Shown: one piece after another, positions 6,500 to 15,986 of the stretch
Numbering within the stretch: the first letter of the stretch is position 1
Layout of the letters: each line of letters starts with the position of its first letter
DNA from: RYN-230 sp036497945
GTDB taxonomy: Bacteria; Actinomycetota; Actinomycetes; Streptosporangiales; Streptosporangiaceae
Reading direction: 5' to 3'
Assembly (NCBI GenBank): GCA_036497945.1
Contig: DASXIN010000179.1
Location: 4,773 to 68,772 of the forward strand
Length of the DNA stretch: 64,000 nucleotides
Translations under genes and position numbers: made by a program
Notes under the pieces: model-generated
The model's input: the letters and a program-made list of their open reading frames with translations, nothing else
The model's database searches: none
What the model was told of the DNA's origin: nothing

Positions 6500-9145
6500 G
6501 TGGACACTGTTACGGTGGGGTTGCTGGAACGGGAAGCGCAACTAGCGTCGCTAACTAGCTACGCGGGAGAAGCGCTGCGCGGGGACGGTCGGCTGGTGCT
6601 CGTCGGGGGCGAGGCGGGGGTCGGCAAGTCAGCGCTGGTCGAGCAGGCGCAGCGGGACCTGCCCGAGGCGCACTGGTTCTGGGGTGCGTGCGACGGGCTG
6701 TTCACCCCGCGGCCGCTCGGGCCGCTATTCGACATCGCCAGCAAGCTCGGCGGCGAACTGCTGGAGCTGTGCCGGCGGGACGCGCCCCGGGACGACCTGT
6801 TCCGCGCGCTGCTCCGCCAGATCAGCCAGCCAGCTGAGCTGCACGTGCTGGTCATGGAGGACGTGCACTGGGCCGACGAGGCCACCGTGGACCTACTCCG
6901 GTTCCTCGGCCGCCGGCTGCGCGACGCCCCGGTGCTGCTCATCGCCACCTACCGGGATGACGGGCTGAGCCCGGGCGATCCGCTCCGCGTCGCGCTCGGC
7001 GACCTGGCTACCCAGCGCTCCACCAGGCGCATCGGGCTCGCGCCGCTCACCCAGCACGCGGTCGGTCTGCTCGCCGCGGACTCCGGGCTGGAAGCGGCCG
7101 CGCTGTACCGGCTGACCGGCGGCAACCCGTTCTACGTGACCGAAGTCGTGCAGTCCGGGATGGGCGTGGTACCGCCCTCGGCCCGGGACGCGGTGCTGGC
7201 CCGGGCCGCGCGGCTGAGCGGGGCTGCGCGGGCGGTGCTGGACACCGCGGCGCTGACCGGCACCCGGGCCGAGCTCGCCCTGCTCGAGTCGGTGACCGGG
7301 TGCCCACCGTCGGCCGTTGATGAGCTGGCGGTCTCCGGCCTGGTCAGCACGGACAGGGAGTGGCTCCGCTTCCACCACGAGATCGCCCGGCTGGCCGTGG
7401 CGGAGGCGGTCCCCGCGCACCGCCGCGCCCCGCTGCACGCCAGCATTCTGGCCGCCCTGCAGGCGGTCGGCTGCGACGACGCCCAGCTGGCCTTCCACGC
7501 CGAGGCGGCCGGGGACGGCGCGGCCGTGCTCCGTTATGCCGCCGCCGCTGGGCGCCGGGCCGCTGGCCTGGGCGCGCACCGCGAGGCGGCCGCCCAGTAC
7601 GAGCGAGCACTCCGGTTCGCCGTCGGCCAGGACCTGGGTACCGTCGCCGCGCTGTATGACAGTTTCGGGTACGAGGCTGGCTTGCTGGACCGGTGGCAGG
7701 ACGCGGCCGCCGCCGGGGAGCGCGCGCTGAGGCTGTGGCGGCGGCTGGATGACCGGCTCCGCGAAGGCGAGACGCTGCGCCGGCTGGCTGGGGCGCTCTG
7801 CTCGCTCAGCCGCGGCAGCGAGGGGGTAGCCGCGGCCGAGGCAGCCATCGGGCTGCTCGAGCCGTTCGGCACCCGCCCCGAGCTGGCCTGGGCCTATGCC
7901 AACCTCGCCACGCTGCAGATGGTGCGCAACCAGAGCAGTGCGGCCATCGAGCTCGCCCGCCGGGCGCAGGCCACCGCCGGCCCGCTGGGCCTGACCGAAG
8001 TGCTGAGTAACGCGCTGAACTCCGAGGCTTGCGCGGCGCACGTGGCCGGCCAGGAATGGGCGCCCAAGATCCGCCAGGCCCTGGACATCGCGCTGGCCGG
8101 CCAGCATGACGCGGCGGCGGGCCGGGCCTATTGCAACGCATATGGCCTGCACGTCGCCGAGCGCACGTTCGCCGACGGGGAGCCGTACTACACCGCGGGC
8201 CTCGCCTACTGCGACGACCGCGATCTCGACACCTACGGGATCTTCCTGCGCAGCGAGCGGACCACAATGCTGGAGCGCACCGGGCGCTGGGATGAGGCGG
8301 TAGCCCTCAGCGCGGAACTGCTGCACCGGGGCGGCCCGTCGCCGAACATCCGGCTCTGCCCGCTCAACCGGCTGGGCACGATCCTGGCCCGCCGCGGCAG
8401 CCCCGGCGTGTGGCAGCACCTGGACGAGGCGATCGTGCTGGCCGACGGTTCCGGCGAGCCCCAGCAGATCGTGCCGGTGCGGCTGACCCGGGCCGAGGCG
8501 TGCTGGCTGAACGGGCGGCTGATCGACGCGGCGCACGAGGCCGAACTGGCCGACGATATGGCGGCCGGCAACGACGCCTGGGAGCGCGGCGCCGTCGCTG
8601 TCTGGCTGCGCCGCACCGGCTCGGCCCGGCCGCCCCGCGGTCAGGTCGCTCAGCCCTACCAGCGGCTGATCGATGGCGACTGGGCGGGCGCCGCACGACT
8701 CTGGACCGGGCTGGGCTGCCGCTACGAGGCCGGGCTCGCTCTGCTCGACGGTGGCGAGGAGGATGCGCTGCGCGACGCGCTGCAAATCTTCACCGACCTC
8801 GGCGCCACCGCGACCGCCCGGGTCACCCGGCAGAAGATGCGCGAGCTGGGCATCCGGTCCATCCCGGCCGGCCCGCGCAGCGCCACCCGTGATCATCCCC
8901 TCGGACTGACCCGCCGCGAGCACGAAGTTCTCGGCCTGATCTGTGCCGGCCACACCAACGCGGAGATCGCCGAGCAGCTGTTCATCTCGGCCAAGACCGT
9001 GGACCATCACGTGTCCGCCGTGCTGGCCAAGCTCGGCGCGCCGACCCGCAACGCGGCCGCCTGCGAGGCGGCCCGGCTGGGCCTGGTGGGGGCGGCCGAC
9101 TTAGGCTGCTGCCATGCCAGTGAGCTGGCCTGCGTGCTCGTATGA
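6500..9145 (+). CDS. Large LuxR-family ATP-binding (LAL/STAND) transcriptional regulator
   Basis: This 881-residue protein has an N-terminal AAA/STAND ATPase with Walker A GGEAGVGKS at residues 36-44 and Walker B VLVMEDVHWAD near 116-126. A long alpha-helical, TPR-like middle region follows. The C-terminal LuxR-type helix-turn-helix covers about 803-865 (TRREHEVLGLICAGHTNAEI). LAL regulators activate transcription after binding a ligand. The target is unknown here; adjacent DUF5996 or a distant operon are possible. GTG 6500 is preferred to the frame start at 6482 because GGGGGAG at 6487-6493 sits at the right distance. The 3' end runs 32 bases into the next gene in another frame. Confidence 0.9.
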   Translation: MDTVTVGLLEREAQLASLTSYAGEALRGDGRLVLVGGEAGVGKSALVEQAQRDLPEAHWFWGACDGLFTPRPLGPLFDIASKLGGELLELCRRDAPRDDLFRALLRQISQPAELHVLVMEDVHWADEATVDLLRFLGRRLRDAPVLLIATYRDDGLSPGDPLRVALGDLATQRSTRRIGLAPLTQHAVGLLAADSGLEAAALYRLTGGNPFYVTEVVQSGMGVVPPSARDAVLARAARLSGAARAVLDTAALTGTRAELALLESVTGCPPSAVDELAVSGLVSTDREWLRFHHEIARLAVAEAVPAHRRAPLHASILAALQAVGCDDAQLAFHAEAAGDGAAVLRYAAAAGRRAAGLGAHREAAAQYERALRFAVGQDLGTVAALYDSFGYEAGLLDRWQDAAAAGERALRLWRRLDDRLREGETLRRLAGALCSLSRGSEGVAAAEAAIGLLEPFGTRPELAWAYANLATLQMVRNQSSAAIELARRAQATAGPLGLTEVLSNALNSEACAAHVAGQEWAPKIRQALDIALAGQHDAAAGRAYCNAYGLHVAERTFADGEPYYTAGLAYCDDRDLDTYGIFLRSERTTMLERTGRWDEAVALSAELLHRGGPSPNIRLCPLNRLGTILARRGSPGVWQHLDEAIVLADGSGEPQQIVPVRLTRAEACWLNGRLIDAAHEAELADDMAAGNDAWERGAVAVWLRRTGSARPPRGQVAQPYQRLIDGDWAGAARLWTGLGCRYEAGLALLDGGEEDALRDALQIFTDLGATATARVTRQKMRELGIRSIPAGPRSATRDHPLGLTRREHEVLGLICAGHTNAEIAEQLFISAKTVDHHVSAVLAKLGAPTRNAAACEAARLGLVGAADLGCCHASELACVLV

Positions 9146-10037
9146 GGACTGGCAGGCAACCTGTGACACCCTGCATGCGCACACTCAAGTGCTCGGCAAG
9201 CTAGCCGTCCGGCTGGCCCCGCCCGAGCCGCAGCTCCAGCACGCCGCGCTCCGGCTGACTGCCCGCGGCTGGGAGACCGCCCCGCTGCCCGCCCCGGACG
9301 GCTCTGGCGCCCTGGTCGCCGCGCTGGACCTGCACCGGCACGAGGCGGTGGTGGAGCACTCCGACGGCCGGGCCGGCCGCGTCCCGCTCACCCCCAACCG
9401 CCCGGTCGGCGACGTCACCCAGGAACTCCTGGCCGCCGCCCGCCGCCTCGGCGGGCGGGTGGACATCGACCCCAAGCCCCAGGAAGTTCCCTGGAGCATC
9501 CCGCTCGACACTGACACCGAGCACCACACCTACGACCCGGCCCAGGTCGGCACGTACTTCACCGCCGCCACCCAGGCCGCCCTGGTGCTGGCCGCCTACC
9601 GGGCGCCCTACCGCGGCCGGGCCACCCCGGTCAACGCCTGGTGGGGTTCCTTCGACCTGGCCGTCAGCCTGTTCTCCGGCGCCCCCGCCGACCCACCCTC
9701 GACCGACTTCATCATGCGCAACTCGATGGATTCCCAAGAAGTCGCGGTGGGCTGGTGGCCCGGTGACGGCAGCCGCTACCCGCGCGCCGCCTTCTACGCC
9801 TTCGCGCATCCCGCTCCGGACGGCTTCGACACCCTGACCCTGTCCTCGCCTGCCGCCCGCTTTGACTCCTCGCTCGGCGAATACATCCTGGACTGGGACG
9901 ACGTGCGTACCGCCACCGACCCGTTCGCGACGGCGCTGGAGTTCGCCCGGTCCGCGTTCCGCCAGGCCTGCGCCGCGTGTGCCTGGGACCCCGCCCTCGC
10001 CGCCACCGCCGACGGAAAACCCCCGCCCGTGCACTGA
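9114..10037 (+). CDS. DUF5996 family protein
   Basis: This 307-residue protein matches DUF5996 in layout. It opens with WPACSYEDWQATCDTLHAHTQVLGKL, continues with LTARGWETAPLP, and near the middle has the segment TPVNAWWGSFDLAVSLFSG. The function of the family is unknown; its members are cytosolic proteins of about 300 residues. ATG 9114 lies inside the end of the LuxR-type regulator gene, so translation of the two is probably coupled. It converges on the GH3 gene with a gap of 26 bases. Confidence 0.8.
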   Translation: MPVSWPACSYEDWQATCDTLHAHTQVLGKLAVRLAPPEPQLQHAALRLTARGWETAPLPAPDGSGALVAALDLHRHEAVVEHSDGRAGRVPLTPNRPVGDVTQELLAAARRLGGRVDIDPKPQEVPWSIPLDTDTEHHTYDPAQVGTYFTAATQAALVLAAYRAPYRGRATPVNAWWGSFDLAVSLFSGAPADPPSTDFIMRNSMDSQEVAVGWWPGDGSRYPRAAFYAFAHPAPDGFDTLTLSSPAARFDSSLGEYILDWDDVRTATDPFATALEFARSAFRQACAACAWDPALAATADGKPPPVH

Positions 10038-10063
10038 ACCGGTCCCGGCTACTGCACGGTTCT

Positions 10064-12388
10064 CTACAGCACGGTGATCTCGGGTTCCAGGGTGCGGTCC
10101 AGGCCCGGGTGGCGGGGTGGGCCGGTGAGGGTGCAGCGCAGGGTGGCCCGGATGTCCGCGCTGGACGCGCCGACCCGGAGGTCGATCGCGCCCGGGTCGA
10201 TCTGGCGGTGGCCGGAGCGGCCGGTGTACGAGGTCAGGTCGGCGTGCAGGGCGATGAGCGCGGTGCGGGTCTGCCCCGGGGCCAGGTCGACGCGGGTGGC
10301 CGCGACGAGCTGCTGGGTGGGGCGGGCCACCTCGGCCACCGGGTCGTGCAGGTAGACCTGGATGACTTCGGTGCTGGGCACGGCGGTGTCGTTGCGCAAC
10401 GTGACGGCTAGCTGGCAGCGGCCGTCGGTGGGCCACTGGGCGGGGGAGGTCAGGGCGACGTCGACCCAGCTGGCCGGGGCGTAGCTGAGGCCGTGGCCGA
10501 ACGGGAACACCGCGGTGGGGTCGATCGTGCTGACCTCGCTGCGCTGGCCCAGCTGGGCGGCCAGGTACGTGCTGGGCTGGGTCGCACCGGCCGGCGGGAA
10601 GCTGATCGGCAGGTGCCCGGACGGGTTGACCCGGCCGCTCAGGATGTCGGCCAGGGCGGTGCCGCCCTCCTCACCGGGGAAGAACCCGCACAGCGCGGCG
10701 GCCAGCCGGTCCACCTGGTCGCTGAGCTCGTAGGGGCGGCCGACCAGCAGGACGAGCACGACCGGGGTGCCGGTGTCCAGCAGCGCGTCCAGGAGTTCGG
10801 CCTGGCGGCCGGGCAGCCGCAGGTCCGCGGCGTCGCAGCCTTCGCCCGAGGTGCCCGCGCCGAACAGGCCGGCCTGGTCGCCCAGGACCGCCACGCAGAC
10901 GTCGGCGTCGGCCACGGTGCGCGCGGCCGCCGCGATGTCGGCGTCGGTGCCGCCGAGAACCGGGCAGCCCAGGGCGTAGCTGATGGTGTAGCCGGCCGGG
11001 TCGGCGCGCAGCGCGCCCAGCACGGTGGGGATCTCGATGCCCAGCGCGATGTCCGGGTAGTGCACGCCGACGTGCCGCGGGAACGAGTAGCAGCCGAGCA
11101 TGGCGCCCGGGTCGTCGGCCCGCGGGCCGACCACCGCGATGCGCTGGCCGGGGGCGAGCGGGAGCGCGCCCTCGTTGCGCAGCAGCACGATGGACCGGCG
11201 GGCCAGCTCGGCGGCCAGCGCCCGGGACTGGGCGTCGTCCAGGTCGATGTCGGTGCAGCTGGCGTCGGGATCGGCGGGCCAGTCCGGGTCGAGCAGGCCC
11301 AGCTCACACTTCTGGCCGAGCACCCGGGCCACGGCCCGGTCCAGCAGGGCCATGTCGATGACGCCGGACTCGATGCCGGTGAGCAGCGGTTCGCCGTAGC
11401 AGTCCACCATCGGCAGTTCCACGTCGATGCCGGCCTGCAACGCCAGGTGCGCGGCGCTGGTCCGGGTGCCGGCCACACCGTGCAGGGTGTGCAGGAACAC
11501 GACCGCGAAGTAGTCGGACACGACCGTGCCGGTGAAGCCGTAACCGTCCCGGAGCAGGCCGGTCAGCAGGGTGGCGTCCGCCGCCACCGGGACGCCGTCC
11601 AGATCGGTGTAAGAGTTCATCACCGACCGGGCGCCGGCCCGCAGCGCCATCTCGAACGGGGGCAGCAGCACGTCGGCCAGCTCGCGCGGGCCAATGGAGA
11701 CCGGGGCCATGTTCCGCGCGCCGCGGGAGGCCGAGTAGCCGACGAAGTGCTTGAGCGTGGCCACGATGCCGGCCGACTCCAGGCCGCGGACGTAGCCGCC
11801 GCCGATCATGCCGACCAGGTACGGGTCCTCGCTGATGGTCTCCTCGGTCCGCCCCCAGCGCAGGTCACGCACCACGTCGAGGACCGGCGCCAGGCCCTGG
11901 TGCACGCCGAGCCGGCGCATGGTGCGGCCGATGTGCGCGCTCATCTGCTCGATCAGCCGGGGGTCGAAGCTCGCTCCCCAGCACAGCGGCGACGGGAAGA
12001 CGGTGGCCTGCCAGGCGGCCAGCCCGGTCAGGCACTCCTCGTGCACCAGGGCCGGGATGCCCAGCCGGCCGGCCGCGATGATCTGGCGCTGGCTGCTGGC
12101 CAGCGCGCGGGCCCCGTCGGCCGACGAAACCGGTGCGGTACCGTACGGCCGGGTCAGCTGCCCCACCCCGTCGGCGATCAACGTCTCCCACGGGCCGGCT
12201 GAGGCGACGGACTCGTGCTGATGCGGGGCTACCGCGCCGCTGGCCGCGTCGATGTTCACCCACAGGCCGGATAGCTGGGCGACCTTCTCCCGGACGGTCA
12301 TCCGGGCCAGCAGGTCGCGCACCCGGTCCGCGGCCGCGGCAGCCGGGTCGCGCCAGGTTTCGGTGGAGAGGCTGCGCTCAATGGTCAC
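10064..12388 (-). CDS. Glycoside hydrolase family 3 (beta-glucosidase/beta-xylosidase type)
   Basis: This 774-residue protein lacks a signal peptide and so acts in the cytosol. The (beta/alpha)8 domain (about 20-350) carries the family KH motif Lys213-His214 in TLKHFVGYS and the catalytic nucleophile Asp292 in VVSDYFAV. The second alpha/beta domain (about 390-610) is followed by a fibronectin-III-like C-terminal domain. It should release monosaccharides from oligosaccharides brought in by the nearby ABC importer. GH3 covers glucosidases and xylosidases, and the substrate cannot be decided from sequence alone. The gene reads away from the GH30 gene. A LacI-type operator lies about 190 bases upstream. 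Confidence 0.93.
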   Translation of the reverse strand: MTIERSLSTETWRDPAAAAADRVRDLLARMTVREKVAQLSGLWVNIDAASGAVAPHQHESVASAGPWETLIADGVGQLTRPYGTAPVSSADGARALASSQRQIIAAGRLGIPALVHEECLTGLAAWQATVFPSPLCWGASFDPRLIEQMSAHIGRTMRRLGVHQGLAPVLDVVRDLRWGRTEETISEDPYLVGMIGGGYVRGLESAGIVATLKHFVGYSASRGARNMAPVSIGPRELADVLLPPFEMALRAGARSVMNSYTDLDGVPVAADATLLTGLLRDGYGFTGTVVSDYFAVVFLHTLHGVAGTRTSAAHLALQAGIDVELPMVDCYGEPLLTGIESGVIDMALLDRAVARVLGQKCELGLLDPDWPADPDASCTDIDLDDAQSRALAAELARRSIVLLRNEGALPLAPGQRIAVVGPRADDPGAMLGCYSFPRHVGVHYPDIALGIEIPTVLGALRADPAGYTISYALGCPVLGGTDADIAAAARTVADADVCVAVLGDQAGLFGAGTSGEGCDAADLRLPGRQAELLDALLDTGTPVVLVLLVGRPYELSDQVDRLAAALCGFFPGEEGGTALADILSGRVNPSGHLPISFPPAGATQPSTYLAAQLGQRSEVSTIDPTAVFPFGHGLSYAPASWVDVALTSPAQWPTDGRCQLAVTLRNDTAVPSTEVIQVYLHDPVAEVARPTQQLVAATRVDLAPGQTRTALIALHADLTSYTGRSGHRQIDPGAIDLRVGASSADIRATLRCTLTGPPRHPGLDRTLEPEITVL

Positions 12389-12415
12389 GTGCGATCCGTC
12401 CGTCGTCCTGATGGG

Positions 12416-12559
12416 TCAGCGGGTCAGGCCAGGCGGCGCGGCCCGGGGCGGACAGCGGGACCGAGCCCAGCCCGGGCCCCGCGCCAAGCCCGGACCCCGC
12501 GCCAAGCCCGGACCTCGCGCCGCGCGGTCGCGGATAGTGACGAACGGGGTTGACTCCAC
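12416..12559 (-). pseudogene. Remnant of a lacI-type gene: start region only
   Basis: GTG 12559 opens a frame that begins MESTPFVTIRD, almost identical to the first residues of the intact LacI protein (MDSTPRVTIRD) encoded at 15971. After about 14 codons the similarity ends, and the frame runs through an 18-bp tandem repeat into Gly/Pro/Arg-rich sequence before TGA 12416-12418. The upstream DNA, including the operator and the TATAAAA segment, matches the lacI upstream DNA over roughly 80 bases. It is therefore a duplicated and truncated lacI start rather than a working gene. A 47-residue peptide could still be made. Confidence 0.6.
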
Positions 12560-12575
12560 GCCGGGAGGATAGCGC

Positions 12576-12603
12576 TATAAAACGTTATCGACAACGATTG
12601 ACA
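12576..12603. promoter_or_regulatory. LacI-family operator, copy 1 (GH3/GH30 intergenic)
   Basis: The segment contains CGTTATCGACAACG at 12583-12596, a 14-bp inverted repeat centred on TCGA with one mismatched pair. Its AT-rich left flank is TATAAAA. The 28-base segment is identical to the one in front of the lacI gene at 15987-16014. LacI-family regulators bind this kind of CG-centred palindrome. The position between the divergent GH3 and GH30 genes suggests that the neighbouring LacI protein represses both. Confidence 0.75.
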
Positions 12604-12822
12604 CCGGTTCGGCCGGAGAGCGAGACTCTCCGGCGCGGCGGGCTGCCGCCCGTCCCGGCCGTTGGTCTCCCGCGACCAGGCGAGCCGCGTTATCGTCCCG
12701 GGGCCGGCTGCTGCCGTCTCCCGCTGGTTGCCCAGCTGAAAGGAGGCCAGTTCGCCAGCTAACGAGCGAGGGATGGTCGCGGCGGAGCCGGGGCCGTCGC
12801 GAGACCGGAAAGGAAAGTTTCA

Positions 12823-14886
12823 GTGCCGCACCCAAAGAGATTCAGGGTCAGCGTGGCGTCCGCTGCGTCGGCCGTCTTACTCACCGTCACTGCGCTCAGC
12901 GTAACCGTCCCATCAGCTCCGGCTTTGGCCGCGGACACCGCGACCATCAACGGCGCGACCACGTTCCAGACCATCACCGGCTTCGGCGCCTCCGAAGCCT
13001 TCGGCGAGGCCAGCGCGGTGATGAACGCTGCGTCCTCGGTCCAGCAGCAGGCGCTCGGCCTGCTGTACAGCCCGACCAGCGGGGCCGGGCTGACCATCCT
13101 GCGCAACTGGATCAGCGCCGACTCGGGCAGCACCATCGAGCCGAACTCGCCGGGCAGCCCGACGGCCGCCCCGACCTACCTGCCGATGTCCTCCACCGGC
13201 CAGGACGCGGGCCAGTTGTGGTTCGCCCAGCAGATCAAGGCGCTGTACGGCGTCAGCAACGTGTTCGCGGACGCGTGGACCGCGCCCGCGTTCATGAAAA
13301 CCAACAATGCGACCGACAACGGCGGTGCGCTGTGCGGCACGCCCGGCGCCACCTGCTCCAGCGGCGACTGGCGCCAGGCTTACGCCAACTACCTGGTGCA
13401 GTACGCCAAGGACTATTCGGCGGCTGGGGTGCCGCTGTCCTACATCGGCCCGGAGAACGAGGCCAACCTGTCCACCAGCTACGACAGCATGCAGCTGAGC
13501 CCGGCCCAGACGGCGAACTTCCTCGATGTGCTCGGGCCCACGCTGGCCTCGTCCGGGCTGTCCACCAAGATGGAGTGCTGCGCCACCGAGGGCTGGGACT
13601 ACGCCCAGCAGTACGCGGCGGCCATCGAGGCGGACGCCACCGCCAGCGCGGACACCGCGGTGTTCACCAGCCACGGCTACACCGCGGCGCCGACCTCCCC
13701 GCTGTCCGGCTGGTCCAAGCTGGCCTGGGAGACCGAGTGGTCCACGTTCGAGAGCTGGGACCCGGCCTGGGACGACGGTACCGACGCGTCCGGGCTGACC
13801 TGGGCCCAGCACATCTACCAGGGCCTGACCGGGGCCAACCTGGGCGCGTTCCTGTACTGGTGGGGTTCCACCACCCCGTCGGAGAACGGGGACAACGAGG
13901 GCCTGATCCAGATCAACGGCTCCACGGTCACCCCGTCCGGCCGGCTGTGGGCGTTCGCCAACTACAGCCGTTACGTGCATCCCGGTGCCGTGCGGATCGG
14001 TGCGGCCAGCTCCAACAGCGCGGTTGACCTGGCCGCGTTCAAGAACACCGATGGCACGGTGGCTGTCGTCGCGCTGAACACCGGGACCAGCGCCGACCCG
14101 ATCACCTACTCGGTGTCCGGCACCGGCACGCCCAACGGGGCCACCGTCACCCCGTACCTGACCAACGGCAGCAGCAACGTGGCCGCACAGACCACCACGT
14201 CGGTCAGCGGCGGCTCGTTCAGCGCCACCATCCCGGCCCGCTCCCTGGTCAGCTACGTACTGGGCACGTCAGGCAGCGGCAGCGGCAACACGGTCACGGT
14301 GACCAGCCCGGGCAACCAGACTGGCACCGCCGGCACCGCGGCCAGCGTGCCGATCCACGCGTCGGACTCGGCGTCCGGCCAGACGCTCAGCTACGCGGCG
14401 ACCGGGCTGCCCGCCGGGCTGTCCATCAACGCCTCGACCGGGCTGATCTCCGGCACGCCGACCACGGCGGGCACGTCCACCGTCACCGTCACCGCCCGGG
14501 ACGGCACCGGGGCTTCTGGCTCGGCCACGTTCGGCTGGACGATCTCGTCCAGCGGCGGGGGAGGTGGTGCCGCCTGCCGGGTGGTGTACAGCACGCAGAG
14601 CCAGTGGGCTGGCGGGTTCGTGGCCGGCCTCACGATCACCAACACCGGCTCGTCCGCGATCAACGGCTGGACGCTGGGCTTCACCTTCCCTGGCGACCAG
14701 AAGATCACCACCGCCTGGAACGGCACCGCCACCCAGAGCGGCGCGAACGTGACCATCACCAGCGCCAGCTACAACGGCAGCATCGCCGCCGGGGCCAACA
14801 CCTCGGTGGGCTTCCAGGGCACCTGGGCCAGCAGTGACGCCGTCCCGACCGGCTTCACCCTGAACGGCGCGAGCTGCACCACCTGA
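12823..14886 (+). CDS. Secreted GH30 glycoside hydrolase with putative Ig domain and CBM2
   Basis: This 687-residue protein has a Sec signal peptide of about 37 residues ending in APALAA. The GH30 TIM barrel and beta domain cover about 40-480. The likely acid/base is Glu213 in PENEAN and the nucleophile Glu305 in WETEW. A He_PIG/Ig-like domain follows at about 490-580, then a Gly linker, then a family 2 carbohydrate-binding module at about 584-687 with paired cysteines near its ends. GH30 members cut xylan, beta-1,6-glucans or related polymers. With the CBM2, plant cell-wall polysaccharide is the likely substrate. GTG 12823 follows AAAGGAAAG. An operator lies 220 bases upstream. Confidence 0.92.
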   Translation: MPHPKRFRVSVASAASAVLLTVTALSVTVPSAPALAADTATINGATTFQTITGFGASEAFGEASAVMNAASSVQQQALGLLYSPTSGAGLTILRNWISADSGSTIEPNSPGSPTAAPTYLPMSSTGQDAGQLWFAQQIKALYGVSNVFADAWTAPAFMKTNNATDNGGALCGTPGATCSSGDWRQAYANYLVQYAKDYSAAGVPLSYIGPENEANLSTSYDSMQLSPAQTANFLDVLGPTLASSGLSTKMECCATEGWDYAQQYAAAIEADATASADTAVFTSHGYTAAPTSPLSGWSKLAWETEWSTFESWDPAWDDGTDASGLTWAQHIYQGLTGANLGAFLYWWGSTTPSENGDNEGLIQINGSTVTPSGRLWAFANYSRYVHPGAVRIGAASSNSAVDLAAFKNTDGTVAVVALNTGTSADPITYSVSGTGTPNGATVTPYLTNGSSNVAAQTTTSVSGGSFSATIPARSLVSYVLGTSGSGSGNTVTVTSPGNQTGTAGTAASVPIHASDSASGQTLSYAATGLPAGLSINASTGLISGTPTTAGTSTVTVTARDGTGASGSATFGWTISSSGGGGGAACRVVYSTQSQWAGGFVAGLTITNTGSSAINGWTLGFTFPGDQKITTAWNGTATQSGANVTITSASYNGSIAAGANTSVGFQGTWASSDAVPTGFTLNGASCTT

Positions 14887-14901
14887 CACGACCCCGACAC
14901 G

Positions 14902-14938
14902 CACGGCCGGCGGGCTGGGCCTCCACCCGCCGGCCGTG
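14902..14938. terminator. Bidirectional terminator between GH30 and lacI
   Basis: Thirteen-base perfect arms (CACGGCCGGCGGG and its complement) are separated by an 11-base loop. The element sits between the convergent ends of the GH30 and lacI genes. There is no T tract, as is usual for GC-rich actinomycetes. Confidence 0.75.
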
Positions 14939-14966
14939 GCCCATCGCGGCCCGCCGCGGGTGCCGG

Positions 14967-15971
14967 TTACCGGGCCCGCGCCGACTGCCGCACGACCAGG
15001 TCGGTCTGCAGCGTGATGTGGGTGGCCTCGACGTGATCCCCGCGCATCAGCCGGAGCAGCAGCTGGATGGACCGCTCACCCATCTGCCGGATGGGCTGGT
15101 TGACCGTGGTCAGCGGGGGCGTGCACAGCGCGGACTCCGGGATGTTGTCGAAGCCCACCACGGACAGGTCGGCCGGCACCCGCAGGCCCAGGCCGACGGC
15201 GGCCTGGATGGCCGCGATGGCCGACACGTCGTTCGCGGCGAAGATGGCCGTCGGCCGGTCGGCGCTGGTCAGCAGCGTCCGGGTGCATTCCGCCGAGGCC
15301 TGCGCGTCGTAACCGCCGACCAGCACCAGGTCCTCGCTGACCGGCACCCCGGCCGCCGCCATGGCCTGCCGGTAGCCCTGCTCGCGGAGCCGGGAGGATT
15401 CCAGGTCGGGCCGCCCGGTGAGCATGGCGATCCGGCGGTGGCCTAGCCCCAGCAGGTGCGCGGTGGCCAGCTGGCCGCCGCGCAGGTTGTCCGAGTCGAT
15501 GGTGGGCAGCCCGGACTGGCCGGTGTGCGGGTCGATGGCGACGATCGGCGCGCCGTAGTTCACGTCCACCACGGTCGGCGTGACCAGCACCGCCCCGTCG
15601 ATGAGCGTGCCGCTCAGCCGGGACAGGTAGCGCCGCTCCCAGCCGACGTGATCATCGGCCAGGCCACCGGCCGAGTAGACCACCATCTCGAACCCGGAGC
15701 CGCGGATCGCGTCGGCCGCGCCCTTGAGCAGCTCGGCGCTGAACGGCTCCAGGTCGGCCACCAGGATGCCGATCACGTTGGTCCGGTGATTGCGCAGGCT
15801 CTGCGCGACCAGGCTGGCCTGATACCCCAGGTCGTTGATGACCGCGTTGACCCGGGCCATGGTGTCGGCGGCCACGCCGTACCGGCCGTTGATGACCTTC
15901 GAGACCGTCGCGACCGAAACGCCAGCTTGCGCGGCGACGTCCCGGATGGTCACGCGAGGGGTTGAGTCCAC
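14967..15971 (-). CDS. LacI-family transcriptional repressor
   Basis: This 334-residue protein has an N-terminal LacI helix-turn-helix (residues 7-55, VTIRDVAAQAGVSVATVSKVINGRYG is the recognition region) joined by a hinge to a periplasmic-binding-protein-like sensor domain (about 65-330) that should bind a sugar. The GTG start at 15971 is fixed by the exact match of its neighbourhood to the truncated copy at 12559. The gene is divergent from the sugar-binding lipoprotein gene, with an operator in the 131-base gap. The obvious targets are its own gene, the importer, and the GH3/GH30 pair. Confidence 0.93.
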   Translation of the reverse strand: MDSTPRVTIRDVAAQAGVSVATVSKVINGRYGVAADTMARVNAVINDLGYQASLVAQSLRNHRTNVIGILVADLEPFSAELLKGAADAIRGSGFEMVVYSAGGLADDHVGWERRYLSRLSGTLIDGAVLVTPTVVDVNYGAPIVAIDPHTGQSGLPTIDSDNLRGGQLATAHLLGLGHRRIAMLTGRPDLESSRLREQGYRQAMAAAGVPVSEDLVLVGGYDAQASAECTRTLLTSADRPTAIFAANDVSAIAAIQAAVGLGLRVPADLSVVGFDNIPESALCTPPLTTVNQPIRQMGERSIQLLLRLMRGDHVEATHITLQTDLVVRQSARAR

Positions 15972-15986
15972 GTCGCGAGGATAGCG

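Larger units (their letters stand above)
12389..12822. other. Divergent intergenic region between GH3 and GH30
   Basis: The 434 bases hold the lacI remnant (12416-12559) and the operator (12576-12603). From 12604 to 12822 I see no further gene. There is only a Shine-Dalgarno-like AAAGGAAAG at 12809-12817 that serves the GTG start of the GH30 gene. Confidence 0.6.

Noticed and set aside
10493..12202. A 569-codon frame opposite the GH3 gene
   Set aside because: It is rich in Gly/Arg/His/Gln and lacks protein features. The GH3 catalytic motifs are on the other strand.
12481..12513. Short direct repeats considered as the start of a CRISPR array
   Set aside because: Only two adjacent 18-bp copies without spacers occur; they are a tandem repeat in the lacI remnant.
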